Origin: Methanobacteriota archaeon
Lineage (GTDB): Archaea; Thermoplasmatota; Poseidoniia; Poseidoniales; Thalassarchaeaceae
Direction of reading: 5' to 3'
Length of the DNA stretch: 16,591 bases
Assembly (NCBI GenBank): GCA_002720055.1
Contig: PBGH01000014.1
Location: forward strand, 77,795-94,385
Part shown: piece by piece, positions 1 to 8,031 of the stretch
How the letters are laid out: every line of letters starts with the position of its first letter
Position numbering within the stretch: the stretch's first letter is position 1
Program-made: the position numbers and the translations under genes
Notes under the pieces: model-generated
Told to the model about the DNA's origin: nothing
The model's database searches: none
Seen by the model: the letters and a program-made list of their open reading frames with translations, nothing else

Positions 1-1433
1 GCAAGCATCTGGAAAAGATACTCATTCCCTGCTCTGCGGGCAGGGTCTCCCGAACATCCCTCCTGCATCCCAAGAATTCCTACATCCAAACCAGCCTCTT
101 TCAATAGAGAGATAGTAGATCTAGCCACTTTCTGATTTCTTTCATCAAAGCTAGCTGCACATCCTACGAAGTAGATGTATTCAGCCGGCTCTCCTATCTT
201 AACGTCCAGATCCGAAGCCCAATCTGCTCTTTCATGATCTCCAAATCCGTATGGGTTTGAGGCCGACTCGATGTTCCCCATCGCTGTATTGAGAATCTCC
301 GGATACTCCATAGTCTCCATCATTGCATTTCTTCTCAAGTCCGTGAGTTTAGGCACATGCTCAATGTATAGGGGGCATACGTCAACGCAAGCATTGCAAG
401 TCGTGCATGCCCAGACTGCTTCATCGGTAATCCTCTGCATCATCGTTTCTTCTGGTTTCTCTCCAGAGAGCAATAGAGGGGCGTGCTCATTGGCATAGTC
501 CCTCACATCGTGAATGACTTGCATGGGATTCAGCCCCTTTCCAGATGCGTAAGCAGGGCAAACGTCTTGGCACCTTGCACAGGAAGTACAAGACCACCCA
601 TCGATCAACTGTCTCCATGTGTATTGGTCATAAGAGCTCACACCAAAGGAATCTATATCCAGCTCCTCCAAGGGTACTGCTTTACCATCATCACCAATGG
701 CCAGAGGCCTCATCTTGGCACTAGGGCCCGTATCGTGAAAGAATACATTGGGAACAGCCATAACCAAATGCATATGCTTTGAAAGCGGGATTAGGAATAG
801 GAATACGGAAATCGCAAACATATGAAGCCAATATGCTAATACGACCGTTCCATCAGATAGTCCATATTCGTAGAATTTGTATCCAATCGGTTCCCAGAAA
901 CTGCTTGGATCCTCCTTAGACTCAATCATGAAAGAAGTGGAAGTTATTGTAAAAATTAGGAGAAGGATAACATTTCCCTCCAACTGAGACTTCCCCTTCA
1001 GCTTCTCGGGAGTGAACAAGACTCTCCTAATCAGGGCTGAAACACAACCAATGAGCGCCATAGTGTAACCAAGCTCAACCATGCCATTCCACGGCCCTAC
1101 AAGCAGTTCTGGAAGGACCTTTCCAGAAAATGAGTTTGCCGTCGCTAGGTCAAGCATATCCGAGGCTAGCATCAGAAAACCCCAGAACATCAGTACGTGC
1201 ATTGTTCCTGCAATCTTGTCTCTTAGTACCTTTTTCTGACCAAGCCATCCAACAATGAATTCCTTAATTCTAGGAATCCATGAATCAAATCTCGAGTCTT
1301 TGGCACCTATTAGGACAAGTCTAGTTGCCTTCTGGACTTGATATACAAAGAAGCCGATCGAAATTGAACCCATCGCAAGAAGTATCATCCAACCATCTAC
1401 GGGTCCATAAGTTTGCAGAAGCGGATGTTTCAT
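1..1433 (-). CDS. Membrane-bound Fe-S oxidoreductase (NarI-like + HdrD/CCG), partial; possible ETF:quinone oxidoreductase
   Basis: The reading frame opens at ATG 1433 and runs off the left edge, giving the first 477 residues. The N-terminal half is a multi-helix membrane domain resembling the NarI/HdrE cytochrome b subunit, with candidate haem histidines at H79, H204, H220 and H222. Two ferredoxin-type motifs follow: C282-x2-C285-x2-C288-x3-C292 and C343-x2-C346-x2-C349-x3-C353. A CCG domain then begins, with FVGCAAS (C425) and GCSGDPARRAGNEYLF (C460). Further CCG cysteines should lie beyond the edge. This order matches the membrane Fe-S oxidoreductases shown in bacteria to pass electrons from electron transfer flavoprotein to menaquinone (EMO type), and is also like fused HdrE-HdrD. 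The acyl-CoA dehydrogenase at 12555-13700 makes the ETF role plausible, but no etfAB gene is in view, so the exact partner is inferred. Confidence 0.85.
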   Translation of the reverse strand, partial: MKHPLLQTYGPVDGWMILLAMGSISIGFFVYQVQKATRLVLIGAKDSRFDSWIPRIKEFIVGWLGQKKVLRDKIAGTMHVLMFWGFLMLASDMLDLATANSFSGKVLPELLVGPWNGMVELGYTMALIGCVSALIRRVLFTPEKLKGKSQLEGNVILLLIFTITSTSFMIESKEDPSSFWEPIGYKFYEYGLSDGTVVLAYWLHMFAISVFLFLIPLSKHMHLVMAVPNVFFHDTGPSAKMRPLAIGDDGKAVPLEELDIDSFGVSSYDQYTWRQLIDGWSCTSCARCQDVCPAYASGKGLNPMQVIHDVRDYANEHAPLLLSGEKPEETMMQRITDEAVWACTTCNACVDVCPLYIEHVPKLTDLRRNAMMETMEYPEILNTAMGNIESASNPYGFGDHERADWASDLDVKIGEPAEYIYFVGCAASFDERNQKVARSTISLLKEAGLDVGILGMQEGCSGDPARRAGNEYLFQML

Positions 1434-1540
1434 GGTGACTCCTCATTCAGGCCTGCTGACATGCTTCCGATTAACAATAAGACCTTGAAACAACCGCTAT
1501 TTAGGCCAAAACTCATGGCCTATTTAGATAGCCATCGTAC
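1434..1540. promoter_or_regulatory. Divergent promoter region between Fe-S oxidoreductase and mevalonate kinase
   Basis: This 107-base gap separates two divergent genes, so it must hold both promoters. Rightward AT-rich candidates are CTATTTAGG at 1497-1505 (about 39 bases before ATG 1541) and TATTTA at 1521-1526, which is rather close to the start. Leftward, TTATTGTTAA (1471-1480 on the complement) lies about 42 bases before ATG 1433. No Shine-Dalgarno-like sequence is evident before either start. The boxes are weak matches judged by eye. Confidence 0.3.
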
Positions 1541-2512
1541 ATGGCGAAAGCATTCGCGCCCGGAAAGTGCATACTTTTCGGAGAGCATGCCGTAGTCTTC
1601 GGGCATCCAGCAGTTGCCGTAGCTATCGATCAAGGAGTAACCGTAAGTGTCAACGAATCTTCAAATTGGACTCTCGAAGGAAAGCGTTTCGAATCCTCTC
1701 GACATCCACACATAGAGTATATCATTCAGAATATATTCCAGTATGATGGGCCACCTCTGAGGATAGATATAGAGAGTAATCTTTTTTCAGCAGCTGGGAT
1801 GGGATCTTCAGCGTCACTATCCAACGCACTAGCTGCAGCATTGCACTCGCACATTAATCCAAACTCTCTGTTAGACAGGGTTGAATTAGCTAAAATGGCC
1901 CATTTTGCTGAAGCCTTTGCTCAAAAGGGTAGAGCCAGCCCAACGGATACGGCAACAAGTGCATTGGGCGGATGCGTTGTGGTATCGGGGGATAGTGTAC
2001 CCGGCACAGTCCATGTTTTCGATACTAGTTTGACCACTCCCGAGGGTAAAAGAGAGTGGGCAATTAATACCGTATCGATACCCTCTAGTTTGAAAGAAGC
2101 ATCACTTGTCATCGGTTTTTCAGGAGACACTTCTCCAACAGGAAGGATGGTGGCAAAGGTCGCCAGGCTCATTTCTAACAACCCCGAGATGATCTCAGAA
2201 ATGGAATCGATTTCTAAGATAACAACAGCCGGATTAACCGCTTTGTCTGCAGGAAATCTTGAGGGACTCGGTCTAGCTATGAACGCTTGCCATGAGAGAC
2301 TGCGAATTTTGGAGGTAAGTACTCCAAAACTCGATCGTATGGTAGAAGCGGCAAAGCCTCATTCTCTAGGATCAAAATTGACTGGAGCAGGTGGCGGAGG
2401 ATGTATGGTATCTTTGACAAATGATCCTACAAGGGTGGCCGAGGCAATTGAGATTTCAGGCGGTTCCCCATTAATCACTAGACTCGGTGCAGAAGGTGTC
2501 CGAGCAATATGA
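1541..2512 (+). CDS. mvk: Mevalonate kinase
   Basis: The product is a GHMP-family kinase of 323 residues that phosphorylates mevalonate to 5-phosphomevalonate, an early step toward the isoprenoid chains of archaeal lipids. All three family motifs are present: PGKCILFGEHAVVFG at residues 7-21 (with K9), the phosphate-binding loop GMGSSAS at 86-92, and KLTGAGGGGCM from 279. The presumed catalytic aspartate is D136 in SPTDTATSALGG. The length matches archaeal mevalonate kinases (about 300-320). The ATG at 1541 places motif 1 at the usual distance from the N-terminus. The next gene, tbp, starts 76 bases downstream with its own TATA elements, so the two need not be cotranscribed. Confidence 0.95.
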   Translation: MAKAFAPGKCILFGEHAVVFGHPAVAVAIDQGVTVSVNESSNWTLEGKRFESSRHPHIEYIIQNIFQYDGPPLRIDIESNLFSAAGMGSSASLSNALAAALHSHINPNSLLDRVELAKMAHFAEAFAQKGRASPTDTATSALGGCVVVSGDSVPGTVHVFDTSLTTPEGKREWAINTVSIPSSLKEASLVIGFSGDTSPTGRMVAKVARLISNNPEMISEMESISKITTAGLTALSAGNLEGLGLAMNACHERLRILEVSTPKLDRMVEAAKPHSLGSKLTGAGGGGCMVSLTNDPTRVAEAIEISGGSPLITRLGAEGVRAI

Positions 2513-2547
2513 TCTCAGGCAAATAGCAAAAAAATAAGTAAGCTCGT

Positions 2548-2566
2548 TTTATATAACGATTTATAA
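2548..2566 (+). promoter_or_regulatory. Tandem TATA-like elements upstream of tbp
   Basis: Two AT-rich boxes lie in the gap after mevalonate kinase: TTTATATAA at 2548-2556 and TTATAAG at 2561-2567. The second is centred about 25 bases before ATG 2589, the archaeal spacing that would give a leaderless message. The first would give a leader of roughly 11 bases. Positions were read directly; promoter function is inferred. Confidence 0.55.
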
Positions 2567-2588
2567 GCAGGAATTTATCGCACAAGAT

Positions 2589-3302
2589 ATGCTAAGCGAT
2601 GAAGAAAGACTCACTGTAGTCAATGTAGTAGCTTCTACCAGAGTTGCGGAGGAACTTGACCTTCCAGATATTGCAATCCAGTTAAACTGCGAATACGAAC
2701 CAGAGCAGTTCCCGGGAGTAGTTTACAGGGTAGTTGACCCAAAGCTAGCAATACTGATGTTCAGGTCAGGTAGGGCTGTTTGTACCGGTGGGAAAAATGA
2801 GGACAACATACAAACAGGTATTGAAAGAATGATTGGAGACCTCAGAGATGCTGGGATCGAAACATGGGAATTGAAGGACGTTGAGATCGAAGTTCAAAAC
2901 ATGGTTGCAACATACTCCCTTTTCTATCCTGAGGATTACGGAGAGGTAGCCAAGATGGATGACATCAACACAAGGGTTATCGATGAAGGCGGCGGAATTA
3001 GGGCTGCAACCGATGAAGAAGTAGAAAACGAAGATCCAAGGATTAGGGGAATTCTGAAGGGAGAACCACTCGCAGCTCTGCCTAGGAAACTAAACCTAAA
3101 CAATCTGACATTCCATCTTCCGTTCGACAAGGTGGAATATGAACCTGAGCAGTTCCCCGGTCTCATTTACAGATTGGACTATCCTAGAGTAGTTTGCCTG
3201 ATTTTCGGTAGTGGAAAGATGGTAATTACAGGGGCTAGACATAAAGATGAGATTCTTGAAGCAGTAGAGCAGATCAAAGATGAGCTAGCAGATCTTCTCT
3301 AG
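2589..3302 (+). CDS. tbp: TATA-box binding protein with an insertion in repeat 2
   Basis: TBP recognises the promoter TATA box and recruits TFB and RNA polymerase. The 237-residue product has both direct repeats. Repeat 1 spans about 8-90, with VNVVAST, EYEPEQFPGVVYR and FRSGRAVCTGG. Repeat 2 spans about 100-237, with VQNMVAT, EYEPEQFPGLIYRL and FGSGKMVITGA. The four DNA-kinking phenylalanines are present (F41, F58, F189, F206). The family is usually about 180-200 residues. The extra length is an insertion of about 57 residues (roughly 111-166), acidic and glycine/aspartate rich, between the first strand (VQNMVAT) and first helix (KLNLNNLTF) of repeat 2. The equivalent distance in repeat 1 is only 24 residues. 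The sequence on both sides stays in frame and well conserved, so this is not a frameshift. Confidence 0.95.
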   Translation: MLSDEERLTVVNVVASTRVAEELDLPDIAIQLNCEYEPEQFPGVVYRVVDPKLAILMFRSGRAVCTGGKNEDNIQTGIERMIGDLRDAGIETWELKDVEIEVQNMVATYSLFYPEDYGEVAKMDDINTRVIDEGGGIRAATDEEVENEDPRIRGILKGEPLAALPRKLNLNNLTFHLPFDKVEYEPEQFPGLIYRLDYPRVVCLIFGSGKMVITGARHKDEILEAVEQIKDELADLL

Positions 3303-3343
3303 TTCGCTAACTAACGTTATTGAGTGGAGGGCCATGCCAGTGC

Positions 3344-6300
3344 ATGGGCAACTCGTGCAACAGGGCCTTGCTATTAATTGCTATAATCATAGGCGCCCCG
3401 GTCTCCTTAGTAATTGAAAGCCTTGAATCTACTGAATTTTCCAGTACCCAAGAACATAGTCACGTGATCTCGAAGAACATTGCCACCACCGAACTACCGG
3501 ATTGGAGAGTAAATGATAATTGGATGTATGAAGGTTATCTGGACGTAGGAGAATTTGTGTCAGAATCAGGCGTTTCTACTAACGTCGAAACTCTCCAAGG
3601 CACACTAGATAGAACAGTGGAAGAAATTTTTCCTACAAATATTTCTGGAAATGAAACTATGGCTTACAGGGTAGTTTCCACAGGAAATTATGACTCGGGA
3701 GGAATAATTTCTATCGATGGTACTGATGGTTGCTTGTTCGTAGATATGGTGACTACAGAAATCACCAGAGTATCAGATTTAGCCACATTTTCTCAGGAAG
3801 TAGAGGTAAACGTCTACTTCTGGCCGTCCGTTTTCGGTACCTGTGTCGATTGGAACTGGCTAAATCAAACCATAGGAATCCTTTCTGTTGAAAATTCATA
3901 TTATCCTCCGTTAGAAAACTACGATTTTCCAATCTCAGTAGGGGAGACTTGGCAAATGGACTATGTTCAGGAAACAGAGTATAGTGGCTCGAGTAACTAC
4001 GTGGACATCCCTGATGATACAAACGACTCTAATAGCACGAGCTGGACAGTAATAAGTAAAGGAAGCTCAGGAGTGCCTTATCCGAGCTGTTACCAGTCAT
4101 ACAATGTGACAGCTTTTGACTCAGAAGGAGACGAGATAGGTTACAATTGGTATTGTCCAGAAGTCAGAGGTGAGGTGAAAAGCTCATTAACGCAGGCATT
4201 TGGCTTTCTCGCGGTCCACGAACTTGTGAGCTACCAGCCAGTAATTCGAAACAAGATTTTGACAGTGGAAGTGGAGTACCCTCTTTCACCAACTGGGATT
4301 CAGATTTCGGCTTGGATCAATGCCACGGATCAAGGACAGCCTATCAGTGGAGAAGATATCCAATTTAGGTATGAATCCGAGCAATTTTTCCGGAATTTAA
4401 CTACCGATCAGAATGGAACGTGTCATCTGATATTTGACTCAGGGAATAACCCTGATGACTCAATTGGCGATGGAGAGCTAGGGAGCCACGGCATAATTGC
4501 ATGGTCGCAACCAGGAAGCTTCGTCGGAGCTACTACTTTGGTAATTGACACCGAGGTCCACGAGATCGACCTTTTAGCGAGATCTTCGGGAGTAACCGTA
4601 CATAGGAATCGAACATCGAACGAGGAATCGGCTATCTTAGATCCTAATTCTGCATTCACTGCAGTATCGGGGGATGTTTTGACATTCTCTTTCCCCGTGC
4701 AGAATAGGGGACTGATCCAATCTCCTGCTTCTACAATTAGTATCAATGTACCAGGAGGGGATGAAGTATCAGGGACAGTCCCCCCACTGAGTAGTCTAGA
4801 GGAATCGAGGATTGAATTGAACTGGACAATACCAGTATCCCAATCAATGGGCAACGTCTATATCTACTTCGAAGTAGACCCATTTGAGGAAATTGAACAG
4901 GATGGGAACCGTTCCAACAACCAAGGGTCTCTTTTATTGTTTGTCGGAGCTATCCCTGAGGCTGAACTCTCAATCCTTGCAGAAGCCATGACTGGAGATG
5001 AAGTCATCTTAGAGGGGGGTACCTCCAATGATCCAGATGGCGGTGAAATATTCTGCCAGTTAATCATCGAACGTGAGGATGGGGAGTTGGTAAACTTTCC
5101 AGATGATGATTGTGTTTCCATCTGGTCATGGAGTGATGATGGAGAGTACTCTGTCACTCTTATCGTCTCAGATGAAGAAGGAGACTCTTCATCAGTCACA
5201 AGCACAGTTTTGATTCACAATCGTCCGCCGATAATTTCCATCGGTTCCGATGAAAGTGAAGTTCTTGTGGGCGCTCAAATTACCTTCAGAGTACTAGAGC
5301 TATTTGACAATGATACTTCTGACCCCGAAGCTTTAGTCACGCTTCTATGGGACGAGGATTGTTTTGAGGGCAGGATTGGGCAAACTTGTTCGGTTTCACC
5401 ATCAATAGAGGGTGTTTTCTCGATCGAGATATTTGCTACTGATGATGACGGCGAAACAACAGTTGTAAATCATTCAGTAATTGTGAACAATGTTGCACCC
5501 AGTAACCCAACTATTGAGATATATCACGGAGAAGAGCGCCTCTTCAAAAATGATCGAAACTTCTTCATAGCGAATGAGGGCGATGAATTGACCTTCTGGG
5601 GCCAGGCTGAAGATTCTGAGAATGATGTAGCATCCCTGACTTATCTCTGGAAACCCGACGCAGAAGACAATCCCGAACTCAACTTTTCATCTACTGGTAC
5701 AATCAGTACGATATCGGGAATTAGATACAATACCTCTGGAATGCATCTAGCGACATTGCAGGTCTTCGATAACGATGGAGCGAGTACTAATCTGGAATTG
5801 ATTCCCATTTTTGTTGAAAATTTACCTCCGACTATCTCCCCCATGACAACATCTCTCGGGGAATTGGAAGAAGATGAAGAGTTCATCATTGACCCCCTAG
5901 TATCGGATACAGAAAATGACATTGGAAGCTTAGTCTTCTGTTATGATTTAGACCCATTTTCTGATTCTGATTTAGATGGAGATGAAAGGAATGACTGCGA
6001 TCACAACTCAAGAGTTTTGTCCCACTCATGGCCCGACTCACATTCATCCCCAGATTCAATTATCTTCTTCACTTTAGACGATGATGGAGAAACGGACTCA
6101 TTGGAGTTCACTTTCGATGTCGTCAACACCCCTCCTCAGGCGCTAGCATCTGTCACAACTCCCAATTTATCTGCTGGTAAAGCCACAATCCTCTCGGCAA
6201 ATGGGACAATAGACTCAGAGCTTGATATGGACTCCCTGATCTTCAATTGGGATATAGACATCATGGACGACTCCGATGGAGACGGTGACCCCTCTAACGA

Positions 6301-6817
6301 TGTAGACTTCTCAGGAAGGTGGATCGAATTCACCTATGATTCCGGAGGCCCAAAGAAAGTCAAGCTGACGGTAATCGATGATAGTTCCAGCCACTCTGTT
6401 ACCATGGACTTACAGGTCGCCGACCCCCCTACTAGCTTCTCAGAAAGTCTGCTATCAAATCTCATCCCTATCTCAATAGCTTCACTAATTTTTTTGCTAG
6501 CAGTTTATCGTTTTTCCAATAGGAATAATTCTAAAGATATGGAATCAACGAAGAGTGACGAACCAATAGATATTGATGCAGCTTTCGACGACCTCGTGCC
6601 TCCAGATGAAAATCAGACCTCGGAGAATTATGACTCTGAACTTTCCTTCTCGAAGTCAGATGGACGAATATCGGCAAACTTGGACGGAGTCTTCGAGGAG
6701 CTCACTGGTCAAAAACCGACTCCAGAAGATGTCCAGGACATTCCTCCGGCACCCGATCTGGAAGATGCAAAAGCCCCGCTAGATCTCGAAGACATAGAAG
6801 CACTCTTTGAGGAGTAG
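3344..6817 (+). CDS. Large secreted, membrane-anchored PKD/CARDB-repeat surface protein
   Basis: I chose ATG 3344 (1157 residues) because it puts a signal peptide at the very N-terminus: MGNSCNR, then a hydrophobic run ALLLIAIIIGAPVSLVI. An AT-rich GTTATTG lies about 25 bases upstream. A TTG at 3320 would add eight residues. Residues about 35-400 form an extracellular region of unknown fold, rich in NxS/T sequons and with several cysteines. A CARDB-like domain covers about 406-534. Five PKD or cadherin-like beta domains follow (about 541-1028), joined by NRPP, NVAP, NLPP and NTPP linkers. Two carry calcium-loop-like runs, DSDLDGDERNDCD and DDSDGDGDPSNDVD. A single membrane helix at about 1037-1058 is followed by an acidic cytoplasmic tail of about 100 residues with three copies of a short motif. 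It probably acts in adhesion or as envelope structure; no enzymatic motif was seen. Confidence 0.85.
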   Translation: MGNSCNRALLLIAIIIGAPVSLVIESLESTEFSSTQEHSHVISKNIATTELPDWRVNDNWMYEGYLDVGEFVSESGVSTNVETLQGTLDRTVEEIFPTNISGNETMAYRVVSTGNYDSGGIISIDGTDGCLFVDMVTTEITRVSDLATFSQEVEVNVYFWPSVFGTCVDWNWLNQTIGILSVENSYYPPLENYDFPISVGETWQMDYVQETEYSGSSNYVDIPDDTNDSNSTSWTVISKGSSGVPYPSCYQSYNVTAFDSEGDEIGYNWYCPEVRGEVKSSLTQAFGFLAVHELVSYQPVIRNKILTVEVEYPLSPTGIQISAWINATDQGQPISGEDIQFRYESEQFFRNLTTDQNGTCHLIFDSGNNPDDSIGDGELGSHGIIAWSQPGSFVGATTLVIDTEVHEIDLLARSSGVTVHRNRTSNEESAILDPNSAFTAVSGDVLTFSFPVQNRGLIQSPASTISINVPGGDEVSGTVPPLSSLEESRIELNWTIPVSQSMGNVYIYFEVDPFEEIEQDGNRSNNQGSLLLFVGAIPEAELSILAEAMTGDEVILEGGTSNDPDGGEIFCQLIIEREDGELVNFPDDDCVSIWSWSDDGEYSVTLIVSDEEGDSSSVTSTVLIHNRPPIISIGSDESEVLVGAQITFRVLELFDNDTSDPEALVTLLWDEDCFEGRIGQTCSVSPSIEGVFSIEIFATDDDGETTVVNHSVIVNNVAPSNPTIEIYHGEERLFKNDRNFFIANEGDELTFWGQAEDSENDVASLTYLWKPDAEDNPELNFSSTGTISTISGIRYNTSGMHLATLQVFDNDGASTNLELIPIFVENLPPTISPMTTSLGELEEDEEFIIDPLVSDTENDIGSLVFCYDLDPFSDSDLDGDERNDCDHNSRVLSHSWPDSHSSPDSIIFFTLDDDGETDSLEFTFDVVNTPPQALASVTTPNLSAGKATILSANGTIDSELDMDSLIFNWDIDIMDDSDGDGDPSNDVDFSGRWIEFTYDSGGPKKVKLTVIDDSSSHSVTMDLQVADPPTSFSESLLSNLIPISIASLIFLLAVYRFSNRNNSKDMESTKSDEPIDIDAAFDDLVPPDENQTSENYDSELSFSKSDGRISANLDGVFEELTGQKPTPEDVQDIPPAPDLEDAKAPLDLEDIEALFEE

Positions 6818-6831
6818 CCCTCTGGCAGCCC

Positions 6832-7302
6832 GTGGTCAACCTCTTCCGGCTTCTAGGATTACCAAACCCGAATGCTACTCCTAAGGAGGGGGCGAGGGAT
6901 CTTTTGGGCGCGACTGAGCCTGGACCGAAGCCTGGAAATAAGTTTCACGATCTTGGAGAGTCTAGATGGTCAGAAAGGACTGAGAGAATTTCGGAAAGAC
7001 CCTCTAGAAGGGTACTTTACATGCAACCAGATGGGCTTCATCGATTACATCTGGAAGGGATAGAGGGAAACCTCTCAATGGGCGATATGGTAATTGTCAA
7101 TCTAAAATCTCTCAACCATATGCCAAGCCAGCAGTCTGTCTGTTCAAGGAGGGTGAAGGATTTGGGCGAAAGGACAGGCCTTCCAGTATTCGCCCTGAAT
7201 GAGGATGACTCTCTTCTGATGATAGCGGGTTCTAGGATGAGAGTAGACACTCAGAAGCATAAATTGGGTACCTCATCATCGGATTGGGCGATTCAAAATT
7301 AG
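6832..7302 (+). CDS. sepF: SepF-like cell division protein
   Basis: The 156-residue product starts at GTG 6832, 14 bases after the surface-protein gene stop, so cotranscription is likely. The C-terminal half (about 60-145) resembles archaeal SepF/DUF552. It has a strand VLYMQ, then GDMVIVNLKSL (84-94) like the family's GxIVIVDI strand, a helix SQQSVCSRRVKDLGERTG, and LPVFALNEDDSLLMIAGSRM, matching the usual GGDIAGLGDDxVIVTP region. The N-terminus MVNLFRLLGL is a plausible amphipathic membrane-targeting helix, followed by a disordered Pro/Gly/Arg linker (about 11-60). SepF anchors FtsZ filaments to the membrane in many archaea and Gram-positive bacteria. The identification rests on fold pattern, not on a highly conserved signature. 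The alternative is an unrelated small alpha/beta protein. Confidence 0.7.
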   Translation: MVNLFRLLGLPNPNATPKEGARDLLGATEPGPKPGNKFHDLGESRWSERTERISERPSRRVLYMQPDGLHRLHLEGIEGNLSMGDMVIVNLKSLNHMPSQQSVCSRRVKDLGERTGLPVFALNEDDSLLMIAGSRMRVDTQKHKLGTSSSDWAIQN

Positions 7303-7309
7303 CCCGACA

Positions 7310-7513
7310 TCACTCTTCTTCCAGCCAACTGTCCAGATCGCCATTTCGAACTTCCATTAGGGCATGCTCTGTAAAATCACGATATGTGATCCACTTCGTA
7401 ATCTCCCCTGGTTCTTCTCCCCTAGATTCTTTTCTTGAAATCGATTCATTGGCATATTTAATGCACTTTTCTAGAAACCTCGCAACTAGATTTCGATTTT
7501 CCTCAGTTGTCAT
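7310..7513 (-). CDS. Small hypothetical protein, 67 aa
   Basis: I do not recognise this protein. The ATG at 7513 lies one base after the peroxiredoxin stop codon (TGA-A-ATG), which strongly suggests translational coupling and makes the short frame credible. The product is soluble and mostly helical in appearance: an N-terminal helix (MTTEENRNLVARFLEKCIKY), a charged middle, and an acidic C-terminus ending SWLEEE. It is the last gene of the minus-strand cluster and converges on sepF with only seven bases between the stop codons. It has one cysteine (C17) and no metal-binding or DNA-binding motif. Confidence 0.65.
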   Translation of the reverse strand: MTTEENRNLVARFLEKCIKYANESISRKESRGEEPGEITKWITYRDFTEHALMEVRNGDLDSWLEEE

Positions 7514-7514
7514 T

Positions 7515-7994
7515 TCATTCTACCTTCAAAGCATCAATCAGCGAATCTACATGTCCCTTTGTTTTCACTCCATAACCGACCCATTCTAGTTTTCCATCTG
7601 AAGCGATAGCAAATGTTGACCTAAGTGTGCCCATGTATGTCTTTCCATACATACTCTTTTCTCTCCATGTGCCATATTTCTCATGCAGTAACGAATCTTC
7701 ATCAACAATTAGTTCGAATGGCAGCTCATGTTTCTGTATGAATTTATTATGGGAATTAGCACTATCAGTAGATACGCCAATCACCGTCCAATCACTATCC
7801 TCTAGTCTACCAAAGTTGTCCCTGAAGTCACAGGCTTGGGTTGTGCATCCGGGAGTGTTGTCTCTGGGATAGAAGTATAGGATGACTTTTTTTCCCGAAG
7901 AGAGTAACCCCGAGAGCGTGACTTTAGAGCCATCGGAAATCAACGCTTCAAACTCCGGTGCATCATCTCCAACTGTCAGTTCCACATTGGTCAT
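7515..7994 (-). CDS. bcp: Thiol peroxidase, bacterioferritin comigratory protein / peroxiredoxin Q
   Basis: This thioredoxin-fold peroxidase reduces hydrogen peroxide and organic hydroperoxides in the cytoplasm. From ATG 7994 it has 159 residues, the usual BCP length. DNTPGCTTQACDFRD holds the peroxidatic Cys50 and a resolving Cys55 five residues later, as in E. coli BCP. Other family segments are VILYFYPRD, VIGVSTDS, LPFELIVDEDSLLHEKYG and RSTFAIASDGKLEWVG. The frame can be extended to a TTG at 8039 overlapping the upstream stop, but this adds 15 residues (with a third cysteine) that do not look like the family, so ATG 7994 is preferred. Its neighbours are a 187-residue protein of unknown function upstream and the 67-residue protein downstream. 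Confidence 0.93.
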   Translation of the reverse strand: MTNVELTVGDDAPEFEALISDGSKVTLSGLLSSGKKVILYFYPRDNTPGCTTQACDFRDNFGRLEDSDWTVIGVSTDSANSHNKFIQKHELPFELIVDEDSLLHEKYGTWREKSMYGKTYMGTLRSTFAIASDGKLEWVGYGVKTKGHVDSLIDALKVE

Positions 7995-8031
7995 GACCCC
8001 TCGTGTGGAACATGACTCATGAAGGCTACCA

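Noticed and set aside
271..782. Plus-strand frames of 75 and 99 codons at the left end
   Set aside because: They are antisense to the Fe-S oxidoreductase, whose cysteine motifs establish the minus strand as coding.
2889..3090. A frameshift or two fused genes as the cause of the long TBP
   Set aside because: The frame is continuous, the VQN strand and the rest of repeat 2 are both intact around the extra segment, and no stop or repeat marks a junction.
4423..5205. Minus-strand open frames inside the PKD protein gene
   Set aside because: They are serine/proline-rich antisense frames of the long, clearly coding plus-strand gene, with no motif or start context.
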